Assembly: GCA_016185305.1 (NCBI GenBank)
Contig: JACPNV010000033.1
Span: 1 to 64,000 of the forward strand
DNA: 64,000 bases
Reading direction: 5' to 3'
Source of the DNA: Actinomycetota bacterium
GTDB taxonomy: Bacteria > Actinomycetota > Acidimicrobiia > Acidimicrobiales > Acidimicrobilacustridaceae
Below the pieces are notes generated by a model that did no database searches, was not told where the DNA came from, and was given only the letters and a program-made list of their open reading frames with translations. The position numbers and the translations under genes were made by a program. Positions 55,732 through 63,565 of this stretch are shown here, one piece after another. Positions within the stretch are counted from its first letter, which is position 1. The number at the start of each line of letters is the position of its first letter.

Positions 55732-56421
55732 GTGGGCAACACCACGACCCTCGCGAGCGGCAGTGCGGGCGCCGGGGCGACCGGCGTCTCCTCGCGCTCG
55801 ACCGTCTCTCACCCCCGAAGGCGGCGAGGGCGGCGAGCCTTCGTGTGGTCTGCGGTCGCGGTTCTGGGTCTCGCCGTTGCCTACCTCGCTTTCACGTTCT
55901 TCCAGGTGTGGTCGGCGAGTCGGTCCGATGACCGTCGTCGCGCTGACGCCATCGTCGTGTTGGGTGCTGCCCAGTACAACGGCAGACCGTCGCCGGTGTT
56001 GCAGGCGCGGCTCGATCACGCAGTCGAGCTCTACAAGCAGGGGGTGGCGAAGACCGTCGTGGTCGCCGGGGGCAAGCAGGCCGGCGACCGCACGACCGAG
56101 GGCAAGGTCGGCTACGACTACCTCCGCGCCAAGGGGGTTCCCGACAACGCGTTGAAGGTCGAGGTGGGCGGCACCGACACCTACGAGGAGCTCTCTGCCA
56201 CCGCGCTCATCTTGGACAACGCCAAGCTCGGCAACGAGGTCGTGCTCGTGACCGACGGGTATCACGCGTACCGCGCGGCGTCGATCGCCGGCGAGGTCGG
56301 CTTGGCACCGCACGTGTCCCCGACGGACACCGACACGTCGTTCGGTTCGTTGGTCCGCGAGGCCGGTGCGGTTGCCGCCGGTCGCATCATCGGCTTCCGG
56401 CGCTTGCGGTCAGTCGTCTGA
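55732..56421 (+). CDS. SanA/YdcF-like DUF218 membrane protein
   Basis: 229 residues from a GTG preceded by GGAG. One TM helix at about 40-60 (AFVWSAVAVLGLAVAYLAFT). The DUF218 domain follows: ADAIVVLGAAQYNGRPSPVL (about 76), RLDHAVELYKQGVAKTVVVA, GGKQAGDRTTEGKVGYDYLR, VLVTDGYHAYRAASIAGEVG. Members act at the cell envelope, e.g. SanA in vancomycin sensitivity; chemistry unknown. 43 bases after gltX on the same strand. Confidence 0.85.
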   Translation: MGNTTTLASGSAGAGATGVSSRSTVSHPRRRRGRRAFVWSAVAVLGLAVAYLAFTFFQVWSASRSDDRRRADAIVVLGAAQYNGRPSPVLQARLDHAVELYKQGVAKTVVVAGGKQAGDRTTEGKVGYDYLRAKGVPDNALKVEVGGTDTYEELSATALILDNAKLGNEVVLVTDGYHAYRAASIAGEVGLAPHVSPTDTDTSFGSLVREAGAVAAGRIIGFRRLRSVV

Positions 56422-56511
56422 TCGCTGAGCACCCGACCGCGGCTCCTGCCGATGCCCCCTGAAAGTGACGTTGGTTGCCGACCAGGTCGATGGCTACGAT
56501 CTGTGCGCCCT

Positions 56512-56583
56512 TCGGGGGTGGTGTAATAGGTAACACAGGTGGTTCTGGTCCATCTATTGGGGGTTCGAGTCCTCCCCCCCGAG
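56512..56583 (+). tRNA. tRNA-Gln (anticodon CUG)
   Basis: Folds by eye as a full cloverleaf: acceptor TCGGGGG (56,512-56,518) with CCCCCGA (56,576-56,582); D arm GTGT...ACAC (56,521-56,536); anticodon stem GGTGG/CCATC with loop TTCTGGT, anticodon CTG at 56,545-56,547; T arm GGGGG-TTCGAGT-CCTCC (56,559-56,575). Discriminator G56,583; CCA not encoded. Confidence 0.93.
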
Positions 56584-56733
56584 CAACCACTCGACTTGGG
56601 CCGGCCAGTGCGCTGAATAGGGAGCGCTCGCCGGCCCAACTCGCGCCTCCGGTTCGCTCTTGGGACCGTTCGCCCCCGTCGCCTAAGATGCCCGGGCTGG
56701 CAACAGGGGTTCACCGCCGCTGTGCCATCCCCG

Positions 56734-56806
56734 GCCCCCATCGTCTAGCGGCCTAGGACACCACCCTCTCAAGGTGGCGGCACGGGTTCGAATCCCGTTG
56801 GGGGTG
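56734..56806 (+). tRNA. tRNA-Glu (anticodon CUC)
   Basis: Acceptor GCCCCCA (56,734-56,740) with TGGGGGT (56,799-56,805); anticodon stem CCACC/GGTGG around CTCTCAA, anticodon CTC; T arm ACGGG-TTCGAAT-CCCGT (56,782-56,798). Discriminator G56,806, no encoded CCA. Its 3' half is repeated 2,612 bases downstream, marking it as an integration site. Confidence 0.95.
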
Positions 56807-56824
56807 CTCATTTCTGCAGCTCAG
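56761..56824 (+). repeat. att-like direct repeat, left copy (3' part of tRNA-Glu)
   Basis: 64 bases matching 59,373-59,436 with three mismatches (56,765, 56,813, 56,820); 47 bases (56,766-56,812) are identical. Covers the anticodon loop to past the 3' end of tRNA-Glu. Confidence 0.9.
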
Positions 56825-56953
56825 GCAGAGTCCGTGTAGTACCATCTAGAAATTAGAATGGTCCTTGACCCCCTACCTCGTCAAAGCTTGGCCCAGTCAA
56901 TGTTCCGCCCAGGGTCGACGACGTCGAACAGACAGCGCGCGGTGGGCGGACAC

Positions 56954-57040
56954 TCAGGCCCGCCGGATCAGCTCGGTCTTGTAGATCCTGTTGATCGATT
57001 CGGCGAGAACGTTGTCATAGGAGCCACCGACTGAGCGATC
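56954..57040 (-). pseudogene. IS3-family transposase fragment
   Basis: Minus-strand codons read DRSVGGSYDNVLAESINRIY and KTELIRRA before a stop. This is the SYDNALAE...YKTELI signature near the C-terminal catalytic Glu of IS3-family OrfB. Only about 28 codons survive; no inverted repeats seen. Confidence 0.75.
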
Positions 57041-57064
57041 AAACGTTGCTCGCCGAGCTCGCTT

Positions 57065-57679
57065 TCACGTCGCGGCGGCCGGTGCTTGCCGCGGGGTCGA
57101 GGGCTGGCCAGCGCTGGCAAGCAGACCGGCGAGCTGCACAGCAACGGCCCGGGGTGAACAACGGCGCGGGTCGATCGAAGCTTGTAGCGCCACACCGTTT
57201 GCCAACGCGATGAACAGGGTCGCCATGGCTTCGGGGTCGGTCCACGAGGGGGCGAAGCCGTCGGCTACGAGCGCCTCGATCTGGAGGCGCAGCCGCTTCT
57301 GCACTGAGCGGATGAGCTTCCGGGCGGAGTTCGCGAACGGGCCTGGACGGCTGGCGAGGAGCAGAGCTTCGAGGTAGACGGGAGCGTCCTTTCGGTTGGC
57401 TTCGAAGTCGGTCGTCAACGCCTCGATCGCCGTCACTGTTGTCGTTATGGGGTCGCCGCCGCTGGTAAGCAACTCGAGGGTCGGACTGAGACGGCGGTGC
57501 AACTCCTCGAAGAGCGCCGCTGCGAGCAGCTCGTCCTTTGAACCGAAGTGGTAGGTGATCGCGGCCAGGTTGACGCCAGCGGCTGCGGTGATGTCGCGCG
57601 ATGTCGATGCCAGCCCGTGCTCGCGCACGGTCGCTCGCGCCGCGGCGAGGAGACGCTCGCGGGTGTCGGTCTGCCGCAT
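57065..57679 (-). CDS. TetR-family transcriptional regulator
   Basis: 204 residues from the ATG at 57,679 (MRQTDTRERLLAAARATVRE). HTH: STSRDITAAAGVNLAAITYH and FGSKDELLAAALFEE (residues ~25-62). The ligand domain has ALTTDFEANRKDAPVYLEAL and WTDPEAMATLFIALANGVAL. It likely represses the divergent membrane gene starting at 57,722, which is now broken, and perhaps itself. Ligand unknown. Within the tRNA-Glu island. Confidence 0.85.
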   Translation of the reverse strand: MRQTDTRERLLAAARATVREHGLASTSRDITAAAGVNLAAITYHFGSKDELLAAALFEELHRRLSPTLELLTSGGDPITTTVTAIEALTTDFEANRKDAPVYLEALLLASRPGPFANSARKLIRSVQKRLRLQIEALVADGFAPSWTDPEAMATLFIALANGVALQASIDPRRCSPRAVAVQLAGLLASAGQPSTPRQAPAAAT

Positions 57680-57721
57680 CTTCTTCGACCGACGCGACGT
57701 GACCTCAGGTTCGTCGTTGCG

Positions 57722-58248
57722 ATGGGAGTCGGGGTCGGTGTTTTCATGGCGCAGGGTTCGCGCGTGCCCGGTATCGCGACACCTCTGGCGGCGGTAGCGA
57801 TCAGCGCAGCGGTCTGCGGGCCGGCGCTCAGCGCGTTCGCGGTCCGGCGGTCCTGCCCTCACTTGCTCGTCGCGTGTGGAGTCTCGCTCGTCCCTCGAGT
57901 TGTGTGGTCGTTCTCACCGCTGTTCTTTCCGTTACTGGCACCGGCCGCGGTGTTCATCTGGCGTGGACAAGAGCACTGCCGTGCCGGCCACTCCAAGATC
58001 CGGCATCGGGTTGGAGCGTGGTGATCGTCGTATTCGGCGTTTGGTCCGTTGTCGCGTTGTTCGTGACGACCGATCCGGTCACCTTCCCAATCGCCGGAGG
58101 GTATGGGTAGGACAGCAACATCATCGCCCCGCACGAATCGTTGCTGAGCCTCACCCTGACCCTCGCCGGAACGTTGTTCGCCTGGCGAACAGCCAGCATT
58201 CCAGCGAAAAGAGTCGAAGTACCCGACGCACCCGTGAGGTCGCGATGA
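57722..58248 (+). pseudogene. Broken polytopic membrane protein gene
   Basis: Frame 2 from an ATG at 57,722 reads hydrophobic segments (TPLAAVAISAAVCGPALSAF, VVWSFSPLFFPLLAPAAVFI). At about 57,960 the signal moves to frame 1 (SGWSVVIVVFGVWSVVALFV), which meets a TAG at 58,108-58,110. It continues in frame with APHESLLSLTLTLAGTLFAW to a TGA at 58,246-58,248. About five membrane helices, one frameshift and one nonsense codon. Divergent from the TetR gene, so probably its former target. Family unknown. Confidence 0.5.
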
Positions 58249-58566
58249 AGCCGCAGACAGTCGAGACTGGCTTCGTCGACGGCTCAGCTCGCCAACGCCC
58301 GGCGTCCGGGATCGATGCTGTCGGCCCGCCTCGCGCGCTGAACAACGGTCCGTCACTAGCGCAGGAGACATCGGTCGTGCCTCACCGAGGGTTCGTTGCT
58401 TCGACGGGCAAGACGATTCTCCGTGAGGTGTTCGCCCACTATGGCGTCGAGGCTCCAAGCAGTTGTGGCGGCGCGCCTCTCGCGGATGTCCCGCGCCTGA
58501 TCCAGGGGAGTGGCGGCGCTCGGGCTCCTTCCGCAGCCATCGCCTCTCCCAGACGAGGGGCACCAC
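58249..58566 (+). other. Gene-free stretch inside the island
   Basis: Nothing recognisable on either strand: short open frames lack coding character, and there is no strong hairpin or repeat. Confidence 0.4.
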
Positions 58567-58968
58567 CTACTTCGGGGAGGCGGTCTTGAGTCCCAGGGAG
58601 TTCGCGGCGTCGATCATGCGCCGGTCGTAGGTGACGACGTGACGAAGCTCCGAGCCGAACTGGCGGGCGCTGGCGAGATGTATGGCGTCGAGAGATCGCA
58701 GCTCGACTGGTTGCAGCTCGCCAGCGGCGCGGAGGATTCGGTCGCCGATCCGCACGAGGTCGAGGCGTCCGAGCACGTCGTGACCTCGCTGGACGGCCGG
58801 TTCGCCCATGGGGAGCAGGGCCCGAATGACCTCGGTGCGAGCCAGCGCGCTCGACACGACCGGGCGCCGCCGACGCAGGTGCGCCCGGAGCGCCGCCGAC
58901 TCGGGTTCGCGCACGACGAGCTTCACGATCGCGGATGAGTCGAGGTACGTGACCTTCTCAGCGCTCAT
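58567..58968 (-). CDS. vapC: VapC-type PIN ribonuclease toxin
   Basis: 133 residues. PIN acidic residues: TYLDSSAIVKLVVREPESAA (first Asp, residue 10), SALARTEVIRALLPMGEP (Glu), LRSLDAIHLASARQF (Asp), VTYDRRMIDAANSLGLKTAS (Asp). All catalytic positions present. The start overlaps the end of the antitoxin gene by 11 bases. A TA pair in a tRNA island typically stabilises the element. Confidence 0.88.
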   Translation of the reverse strand: MSAEKVTYLDSSAIVKLVVREPESAALRAHLRRRRPVVSSALARTEVIRALLPMGEPAVQRGHDVLGRLDLVRIGDRILRAAGELQPVELRSLDAIHLASARQFGSELRHVVTYDRRMIDAANSLGLKTASPK

Positions 58969-59233
58969 CGGCTCGCAGGCGCGCCAGCACCGATGATGGC
59001 GACTCTTGGCCGCGTTCGAGCCGGAGGGGCTCGGCGAGATCGTCGAACGGCGCCTCGGCCGGGACGAGATCGCCCGACACGCGCATCCGTCCCGTCGGGC
59101 CGGGATCGGGGAGTGGCGCCAACACCGCGACGGGTCGACCCCGATCGGTGATCTCGACCGTTTCGCCGGCTTCGACCCTTCGGATCAGGTCGCTCGCATG
59201 TTGCCGCAGCTCTCGAATCCCGACGGAAGTCAT
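58958..59233 (-). CDS. vapB: Phd/YefM-type antitoxin (VapB)
   Basis: 91 residues: MTSVGIRELRQHASDLIRRV, EAGETVEITDRGRPVAVLAP is the Phd/YefM DNA-binding fold. The C-terminal half (PAEAPFDDLAEPLRLERGQE) wraps the toxin in this family. First gene of the pair; the complex normally represses its own promoter. A plausible -10/operator lies in TGTGCTATATGTAGCAC (about 59,233-59,249), a palindrome-like sequence directly upstream. Confidence 0.88.
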   Translation of the reverse strand: MTSVGIRELRQHASDLIRRVEAGETVEITDRGRPVAVLAPLPDPGPTGRMRVSGDLVPAEAPFDDLAEPLRLERGQESPSSVLARLRADER

Positions 59234-59372
59234 GTGCTACATATAGCACATCACCATGGGCGTCTTGACCCCCATTTGTCCCCCTACTTTCGGCCGCGGT
59301 GACGTGCGGCCCCGCGCGACCGCATCGCGTCGCCATGAACGCCCTGCTCAGCGGCCGTGAGAGCAATTGCCT

Positions 59373-59436
59373 CCACGCTCTCAAGGTGGCGGCACGGGTT
59401 CGAATCCCGTTGGGGGTGCTCATTGCTGCAGGTCAG
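59373..59436 (+). repeat. att-like direct repeat, right copy
   Basis: Copy of 56,761-56,824. It keeps the 3' part of the anticodon arm, the T arm and the 3' acceptor strand, but not the 5' half, so it cannot be a tRNA gene. Marks the right end of the island. Confidence 0.9.
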
Positions 59437-59547
59437 CTGAGGTGGCGCGTGACGGTTTTGCCGGCCTGCTTCCAGGTGAGTTGCCAGTACGGGCCGTGCC
59501 GCTTTGTGGGATCCGCGCACCGACAGTTCGGGTTCCATGAGCTCCTT

Positions 59548-59976
59548 ACACCCCCGTGCCTTTGGTTGGCACGTTGGCCCCGAGTGTCTCCACCACGGCA
59601 TCGACGCCGACCTCGACCACCGTCCGCCGTGCCAGTTCGAGGGCTGCGTTGTCGCTGTCGAGCACCGCCGCGGTCACGTCCTGTCCGCGTGACCCGACAA
59701 TTGACAGTGCCTCGCGCACATCGGCCGTGCCGCTTCGCATGCCAGGCTCGCCCACTGACCATCACCGCTGTCCTCCGCCAGGAGCGCAGCCCGGACGGCT
59801 CGACGGCTTCGGATCCCCCGACTGTCCATGTAGTGGATGAAGGCCTGGCCGGCCGGCCCATCTATGCGTTCGCCGCCCGGAAGGTAGCCAAGGGGGCCAT
59901 AGAGCGGATGCAGGGCAGCGGCCGACGGGATCGTCCTCCGCCATGCCCCCATCACGGGACTCAACCCGTACACCAT
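59548..59976 (-). pseudogene. Possible SAM-methyltransferase relic
   Basis: Minus strand reads LHPLYGPLGYLPGGERIDGP and AGQAFIHYMDSRGIRSRRAV in one frame up to WASLAC. In the next frame it reads SGTADVREALSIVGSRG then QDVTAAVLDSDNAALELARR. Joined, WASLACGSGTADVREAL ... VLDSDNAALELA looks like the SAM-binding loop and acidic strand of a class I methyltransferase, with a frameshift near 59,735. No start; family uncertain. Confidence 0.35.
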
Positions 59977-60292
59977 CCCGCTGATCGTGGTGTCCTCTAC
60001 GTCACGTGACGGCTGGACCTCAGCGGCTCGATCAAGGATTGCTCGCGAGTGCGCGGACCATTCACCCGCCCCATCGGGCCGGCCTCCAAGCCGAGATCGA
60101 CCAGCGGGATCTGCTTGATCCCGTCTCAGGATGTAGCTGGGTTACACGCTCGATGGAACCGATCTCGGCTCGCGAATAGCGGCGCTGGCCGCCGGCAGAT
60201 CTCGCGGGTTGGACCACTCCTTCGGTGTCCAGCCGGCGCAGGAACGCCTGCTGGAACCGTTTGGCGTGATGCCTGGGTTGGGTACCGTGGAG
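59977..60292 (+). other. Gene-free stretch
   Basis: No open frame with coding character, repeat or terminator is evident. Likely decayed DNA between the methyltransferase relic and the PIN-domain fragment. Confidence 0.4.
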
Positions 60293-60724
60293 TCAGACGA
60301 GTCGGACCGTCAGTCGACTGGTGTTGGTCGTGTGGATGGCCAGGGCGGTGATGTCGTCCTCGTCGCTGGTGACGATCATGACGTCGTCGTGGGTCGCCGT
60401 GGTGTCGGCGTGGGCGACGACGATGGCGTCGACACCTGACGGTGGGGTGTCGGTGGTGGGGTGAAGAGTTTGGGTTCGCAAGAACCCGGCGGCGTGCGCG
60501 AGAGCCTCGTCGACTGGTGCGATATCGAGGGTGTCGAGGAGGCGGCGGACGTGGTAGTCGCGTCCGGGGTGCCCGGACAGGACTCCTCCGGCGAGAACGG
60601 CGGACGGCATGGTCAGGTCGTCGGCCAGTTCGCGGAGTTCCCGCAACCGGGCTCGGTTGCGTTCGTTGGTGGGTGCGAGCGCGGAGACCCCGCCGGCGTC
60701 GAGGATCGCGACCAGCTTGCTGAC
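60293..60724 (-). pseudogene. PIN-domain toxin that has lost its start codon
   Basis: The minus-strand frame reads SKLVAILDAGGVSALAPTNE, then MPSAVLAGGVLSGHPGRDYH and APVDEALAHAAGFLRTQTLH, then SGVDAIVVAHADTTATHDDV and VMIVTSDEDDITALAIH. These are the PIN strands and acidic residues (ILDAG, VDAIVVAHA, TSDEDD). No ATG, GTG or TTG is found between the first PIN residue and the upstream stop (60,773-60,775). A GTC sits exactly where the start (V-SKLVAI) should be, so the start codon appears mutated. Translation from the internal TTG at 60,646 would lack the first catalytic Asp. Confidence 0.55.
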
Positions 60725-60934
60725 CTTCGCTTGGTCGTCGCGCTGGACCTCTTCTGTCGCCGAGCAGTGGGATCACGTTGCGGTTTGTCTGCGGGAGCGG
60801 GAGCCAGGAGGTGGGCGAGCTGGAAGCGCTCTTCTTGGTGGTCGAGATGCTCCGCAAGGCGGACCTGAGCGTCGTGCGCATCGGCTGAGGCCGGGTGGCT
60901 CGACGCCTGCCGCCGGCACGAGCCGTGCTAGACG

Positions 60935-61747
60935 ATGGCGGTGAGCCCGGCCACGCCGCACCAATCACCCCCGGCCACCGAAGCCATCCGTCTCACCGTG
61001 CGCGGCCCGGTCGCGCAGATCACGCTGGCCCGCCCGGGCAAGCTCAACGCGCTCGACCGGCGAACCTTGGAGGAGTTGACCGGGGCGGCTGCCTGGATCG
61101 ACGAGCAGCTCTCCATCAAGGTGGCCGTCCTCGCTGGCGAGGGCGCCAACTTCTCTGCCGGGTTCGACCTTGCCGACCCGGCGTGGCGGGAGCTCGGACC
61201 GCCCGAGCTTGCCGCCGCCACGGGAAGAGCAGCCGTCTCCGCTCTCGGCTCGTCGCGCACGATCACCATCGCCTCGGTTCGCGGTCACTGCATCGGGGGC
61301 GGCGTCGTGCTGGCCGCCGCGTGCGACCTCCGCATCGTCTCATCGAGCGCCATGTTCCGGATACCCGAGGTCGACCTGGGCGTTCCGCTCTACTGGACTG
61401 GCATCCCCCGCCTGACCCGCGAGCTCGGCCCTGCGCTCACCAAAGAGCTCGTCCTCACCGGCCGGCCCTTCGGCGCTGAGGAGGCGAGAACGGCTCGCTT
61501 CGCCAACCGGACCGTGCCCGATGGCGAGCTCGACTCGGCGACTCTCGCTCTTGCCCTCGACCTCGCCTCCAAACCCGCGCTCGTCCTCGAGACGACCAAG
61601 CAGCAGGTCGACCAGGCCGCACCCCCGGTCGCACTCGCGCACAGCAGCCCCGAGGACGACATCGCCGGGTTCGCGGCGGCGTTTGCCGACGAGCAGTGCC
61701 GGGCCGCGTTCGCTGCCTACCTGCGGCGGTCGATGCCCGATCGGTGA
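60935..61747 (+). CDS. Enoyl-CoA hydratase/isomerase family protein
   Basis: 270 residues, crotonase fold. GPVAQITLARPGKLNALDRR near the N-terminus, AVLAGEGANFSAGFDLADPA (oxyanion-hole region), TIASVRGHCIGGGVVLAAAC with the second oxyanion GG, DLRIVSSSAMFRIPEVDLGV carrying a Glu in the usual catalytic position (IPEVDLG), then TKELVLTGRPFGAEEARTAR. Acts on enoyl-CoA thioesters in beta-oxidation or a related pathway; substrate unknown. Followed by an SDR gene 130 bases on. Confidence 0.88.
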   Translation: MAVSPATPHQSPPATEAIRLTVRGPVAQITLARPGKLNALDRRTLEELTGAAAWIDEQLSIKVAVLAGEGANFSAGFDLADPAWRELGPPELAAATGRAAVSALGSSRTITIASVRGHCIGGGVVLAAACDLRIVSSSAMFRIPEVDLGVPLYWTGIPRLTRELGPALTKELVLTGRPFGAEEARTARFANRTVPDGELDSATLALALDLASKPALVLETTKQQVDQAAPPVALAHSSPEDDIAGFAAAFADEQCRAAFAAYLRRSMPDR

Positions 61748-61877
61748 ATCGATGAGCCGCCGGGTCGCGGATCTGGTTGACCGCAAGCGCCCACTCGCCC
61801 AGCGGCCACCGCGGCAGCGGCCGACGCAACTGGTCTGCGAGTCCTGACCGCCGTGACGGTGGCGATAGCGTCGTCGC

Positions 61878-62690
61878 GTGTTGCGTGACAGAACGTCCAC
61901 CACAGATGTCGTGATCGGAGCCGGCAGTGGCATGGGTGCTGCCGTGGCCAGGCTGCTTGCGGGGCGAGGGCGCCGGCTCGTGCTGGCCGACCGGAACGAA
62001 GCAGCCGCCGCGGCTGTGGCGGCAGAGCTGCCCGGTGACGTTGACGCGATCGCGTGCGACATCACCGACGGGGCGGCCGTGGCGGCGCTCGTCGAGAGAA
62101 CGGGCGTGCCCGGAGCGCTCGTGCTCACTGCTGGCCTCTCGCCGCACATGGGCGATGGGAGCCGCATCATCGCGGTGAACCTCGTCGCCGCTGACGAAGT
62201 GGTCCGCGCTTTCGAGGCAACGCTGACCCCCGGCACGGCGGGACTGTGCTTCGCATCGATGGCAGCACACATGGTTCCGGCCGACCCGGCCGTCGACGCG
62301 CTCCTCGACGACCCGTCGTCGCCGAAGTTGCTCGACGACCTTGGGGCTCTCGGCTTGGTGGACGACCCAGGAATCGCGTACGCCGTCTCGAAGCGGGGCG
62401 TCGTGCGGCTCGTTCAGCGGCGGGCGCGCCCATGGGGCGCGGCCGGTGCCCGCCTGGTGTCGATCTCGCCTGGCGTGATCGACACGCCGATGGGTCGTCT
62501 CGAAGACGCGAACGAGCCCGCCATGGCGGGGATGGTCGCCGGCAGCGCGCTCGCTCGCGAGGGAAAGGCCGACGAAGTGGCAGCGGTGGCTGCGTTCTTG
62601 GTCTCCGACGCGGCCTCGTACGTGACCGGCACCGATGTGCTCGTCGATGGAGGCGTGATCGCGAGCCGGGAGGCGAGTGGAGCAGGATGA
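61878..62690 (+). CDS. Short-chain dehydrogenase/reductase
   Basis: 270 residues from a GTG. Rossmann motif VVIGAGSGMGAAVARLLAGR at about 12-31, LVLADRNEAAAAAVAAEL, AIACDITDGAAV, LVLTAGLSPH. Active-site Ser in CFASMAAHM and YAVSKRG as Tyr-x3-Lys, separated by an insertion of ~40 residues. The C-terminus VSDAASYVTGTDVLVDGGV is canonical. The insertion before YxxxK recalls 3-alpha-hydroxysteroid dehydrogenase-like SDRs. With KstR-like TetR and enoyl-CoA hydratases nearby, a sterol or other lipid substrate is possible but not shown. Confidence 0.88.
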   Translation: MLRDRTSTTDVVIGAGSGMGAAVARLLAGRGRRLVLADRNEAAAAAVAAELPGDVDAIACDITDGAAVAALVERTGVPGALVLTAGLSPHMGDGSRIIAVNLVAADEVVRAFEATLTPGTAGLCFASMAAHMVPADPAVDALLDDPSSPKLLDDLGALGLVDDPGIAYAVSKRGVVRLVQRRARPWGAAGARLVSISPGVIDTPMGRLEDANEPAMAGMVAGSALAREGKADEVAAVAAFLVSDAASYVTGTDVLVDGGVIASREASGAG

Positions 62691-62871
62691 CTCCCACGGC
62701 TGCCCGACGCATCCCGCGGACCGCGCAGTGCTCGCGTCGCGCCGGATGGACCGCCGTTCCACGACGAAGATCTCGCGTACGCGCTGCGACTTCGTGATGC
62801 CGGCGTCGCGTGCGAGTCCGAGGTCGTCGCCGGAGCGTTCCACGCTTTCGACGTCCTCTGCCCGAAGGCGG

Positions 62872-63462
62872 CTAGCGACGTTCGAGCAGCGTTCGGGCGG
62901 CTCGCTCCAGATCGTCGGTGATGTCGCGCGGGACCTTCCCTCCGGTCACGAGGCCGACCATGCTGGAGAAGAGCACCGCCTCGAGGATGGCGACGACGGC
63001 ATCGCGGTCGTCGACCTCCGCTGACCCGAGTGCGGAGTCGATCCACGACCGCATCGTCGATTCCATCGCGCCGCGCACGTGGGCGACCTCGGGGGCGCCC
63101 GACACGTACGAGCGCATCACGGCGATGTAGAGGTTGGGTTCCTGCTCGACTCGCTGCATCACGCGGCGCAGGGTCGCCACGGTGCGGTCGACGGGCGAAC
63201 CGGCACGACTTGGGCGAGCCGTAACGGCACCGGTGGTCGCGTTCACGCGGTCGAGCATCACCTCGACGAGCACGTGGTCCTTCGATGCGAAGTACTGGTA
63301 CGCGGTCGGGGCGGACAAGCCGGCGCGCTGCGCGACCTGACGCATGCCCACCGCGTCGTATCCGCCTTCGACAGCGAGCTCTGTGGCCGCATCCAGCAGG
63401 GCGCGCCGAGTTGTGGCTTGGGTGGGGGAGAGGGGGCGAACGGCGAGGGGTGCGCTGGACAC
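62872..63462 (-). CDS. TetR-family regulator (KstR-like)
   Basis: 196 residues. HTH: TTRRALLDAATELAVEGGYD, MRQVAQRAGLSAPTAYQYFA, SKDHVLVEVMLDRV (about 17-75). The ligand domain ends AILEAVLFSSMVGLVTGGKV. The HTH pattern (GYDAVGMRQVAQRAGLS...TxYxYFxSKxHLL) is like KstR-type repressors of lipid or sterol catabolism. Divergent from the enoyl-CoA hydratase at 63,566 across 103 bases, so it probably controls that gene and itself. Confidence 0.85.
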   Translation of the reverse strand: MSSAPLAVRPLSPTQATTRRALLDAATELAVEGGYDAVGMRQVAQRAGLSAPTAYQYFASKDHVLVEVMLDRVNATTGAVTARPSRAGSPVDRTVATLRRVMQRVEQEPNLYIAVMRSYVSGAPEVAHVRGAMESTMRSWIDSALGSAEVDDRDAVVAILEAVLFSSMVGLVTGGKVPRDITDDLERAARTLLERR

Positions 63463-63480
63463 GCCGAAAATCCCATCACA

Positions 63481-63512
63481 CCTCTAGACATCTGTAAAGA
63501 GACGGATTAGCT
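63481..63512. promoter_or_regulatory. Possible TetR operator
   Basis: CTAGACATCTGTAAAGAGACGGATTAG (two half-sites CTAGACATCTG / GAGACGGATTAG, 63,484-63,510) is an imperfect inverted repeat in the TetR / hydratase divergent region. Weak symmetry, so tentative. Confidence 0.3.
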
Positions 63513-63565
63513 TCTCGGGGAGAAACCTTTCGATATCTCCGGCGGCGAAAGAAGCAGACGTTCCT

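Larger units (their letters stand above)
56761..59436. mobile_element. Small genomic island integrated at tRNA-Glu
   Basis: Bounded by 64-base direct repeats of the tRNA-Glu 3' end, the classical footprint of tyrosine-recombinase integration. The 2.6 kb between them hold a transposase scrap, a TetR regulator, a broken membrane gene and a VapBC pair. No integrase gene is visible, so the element is a remnant that can no longer excise by itself, or was mobilised in trans. The tRNA gene was reconstituted at the left end. Confidence 0.75.

Noticed and set aside
59378-59436. A second tRNA-Glu gene
   Set aside because: Only the 3' half is present; the 5' acceptor strand, D arm and 5' anticodon stem are missing, so it is the right att repeat.
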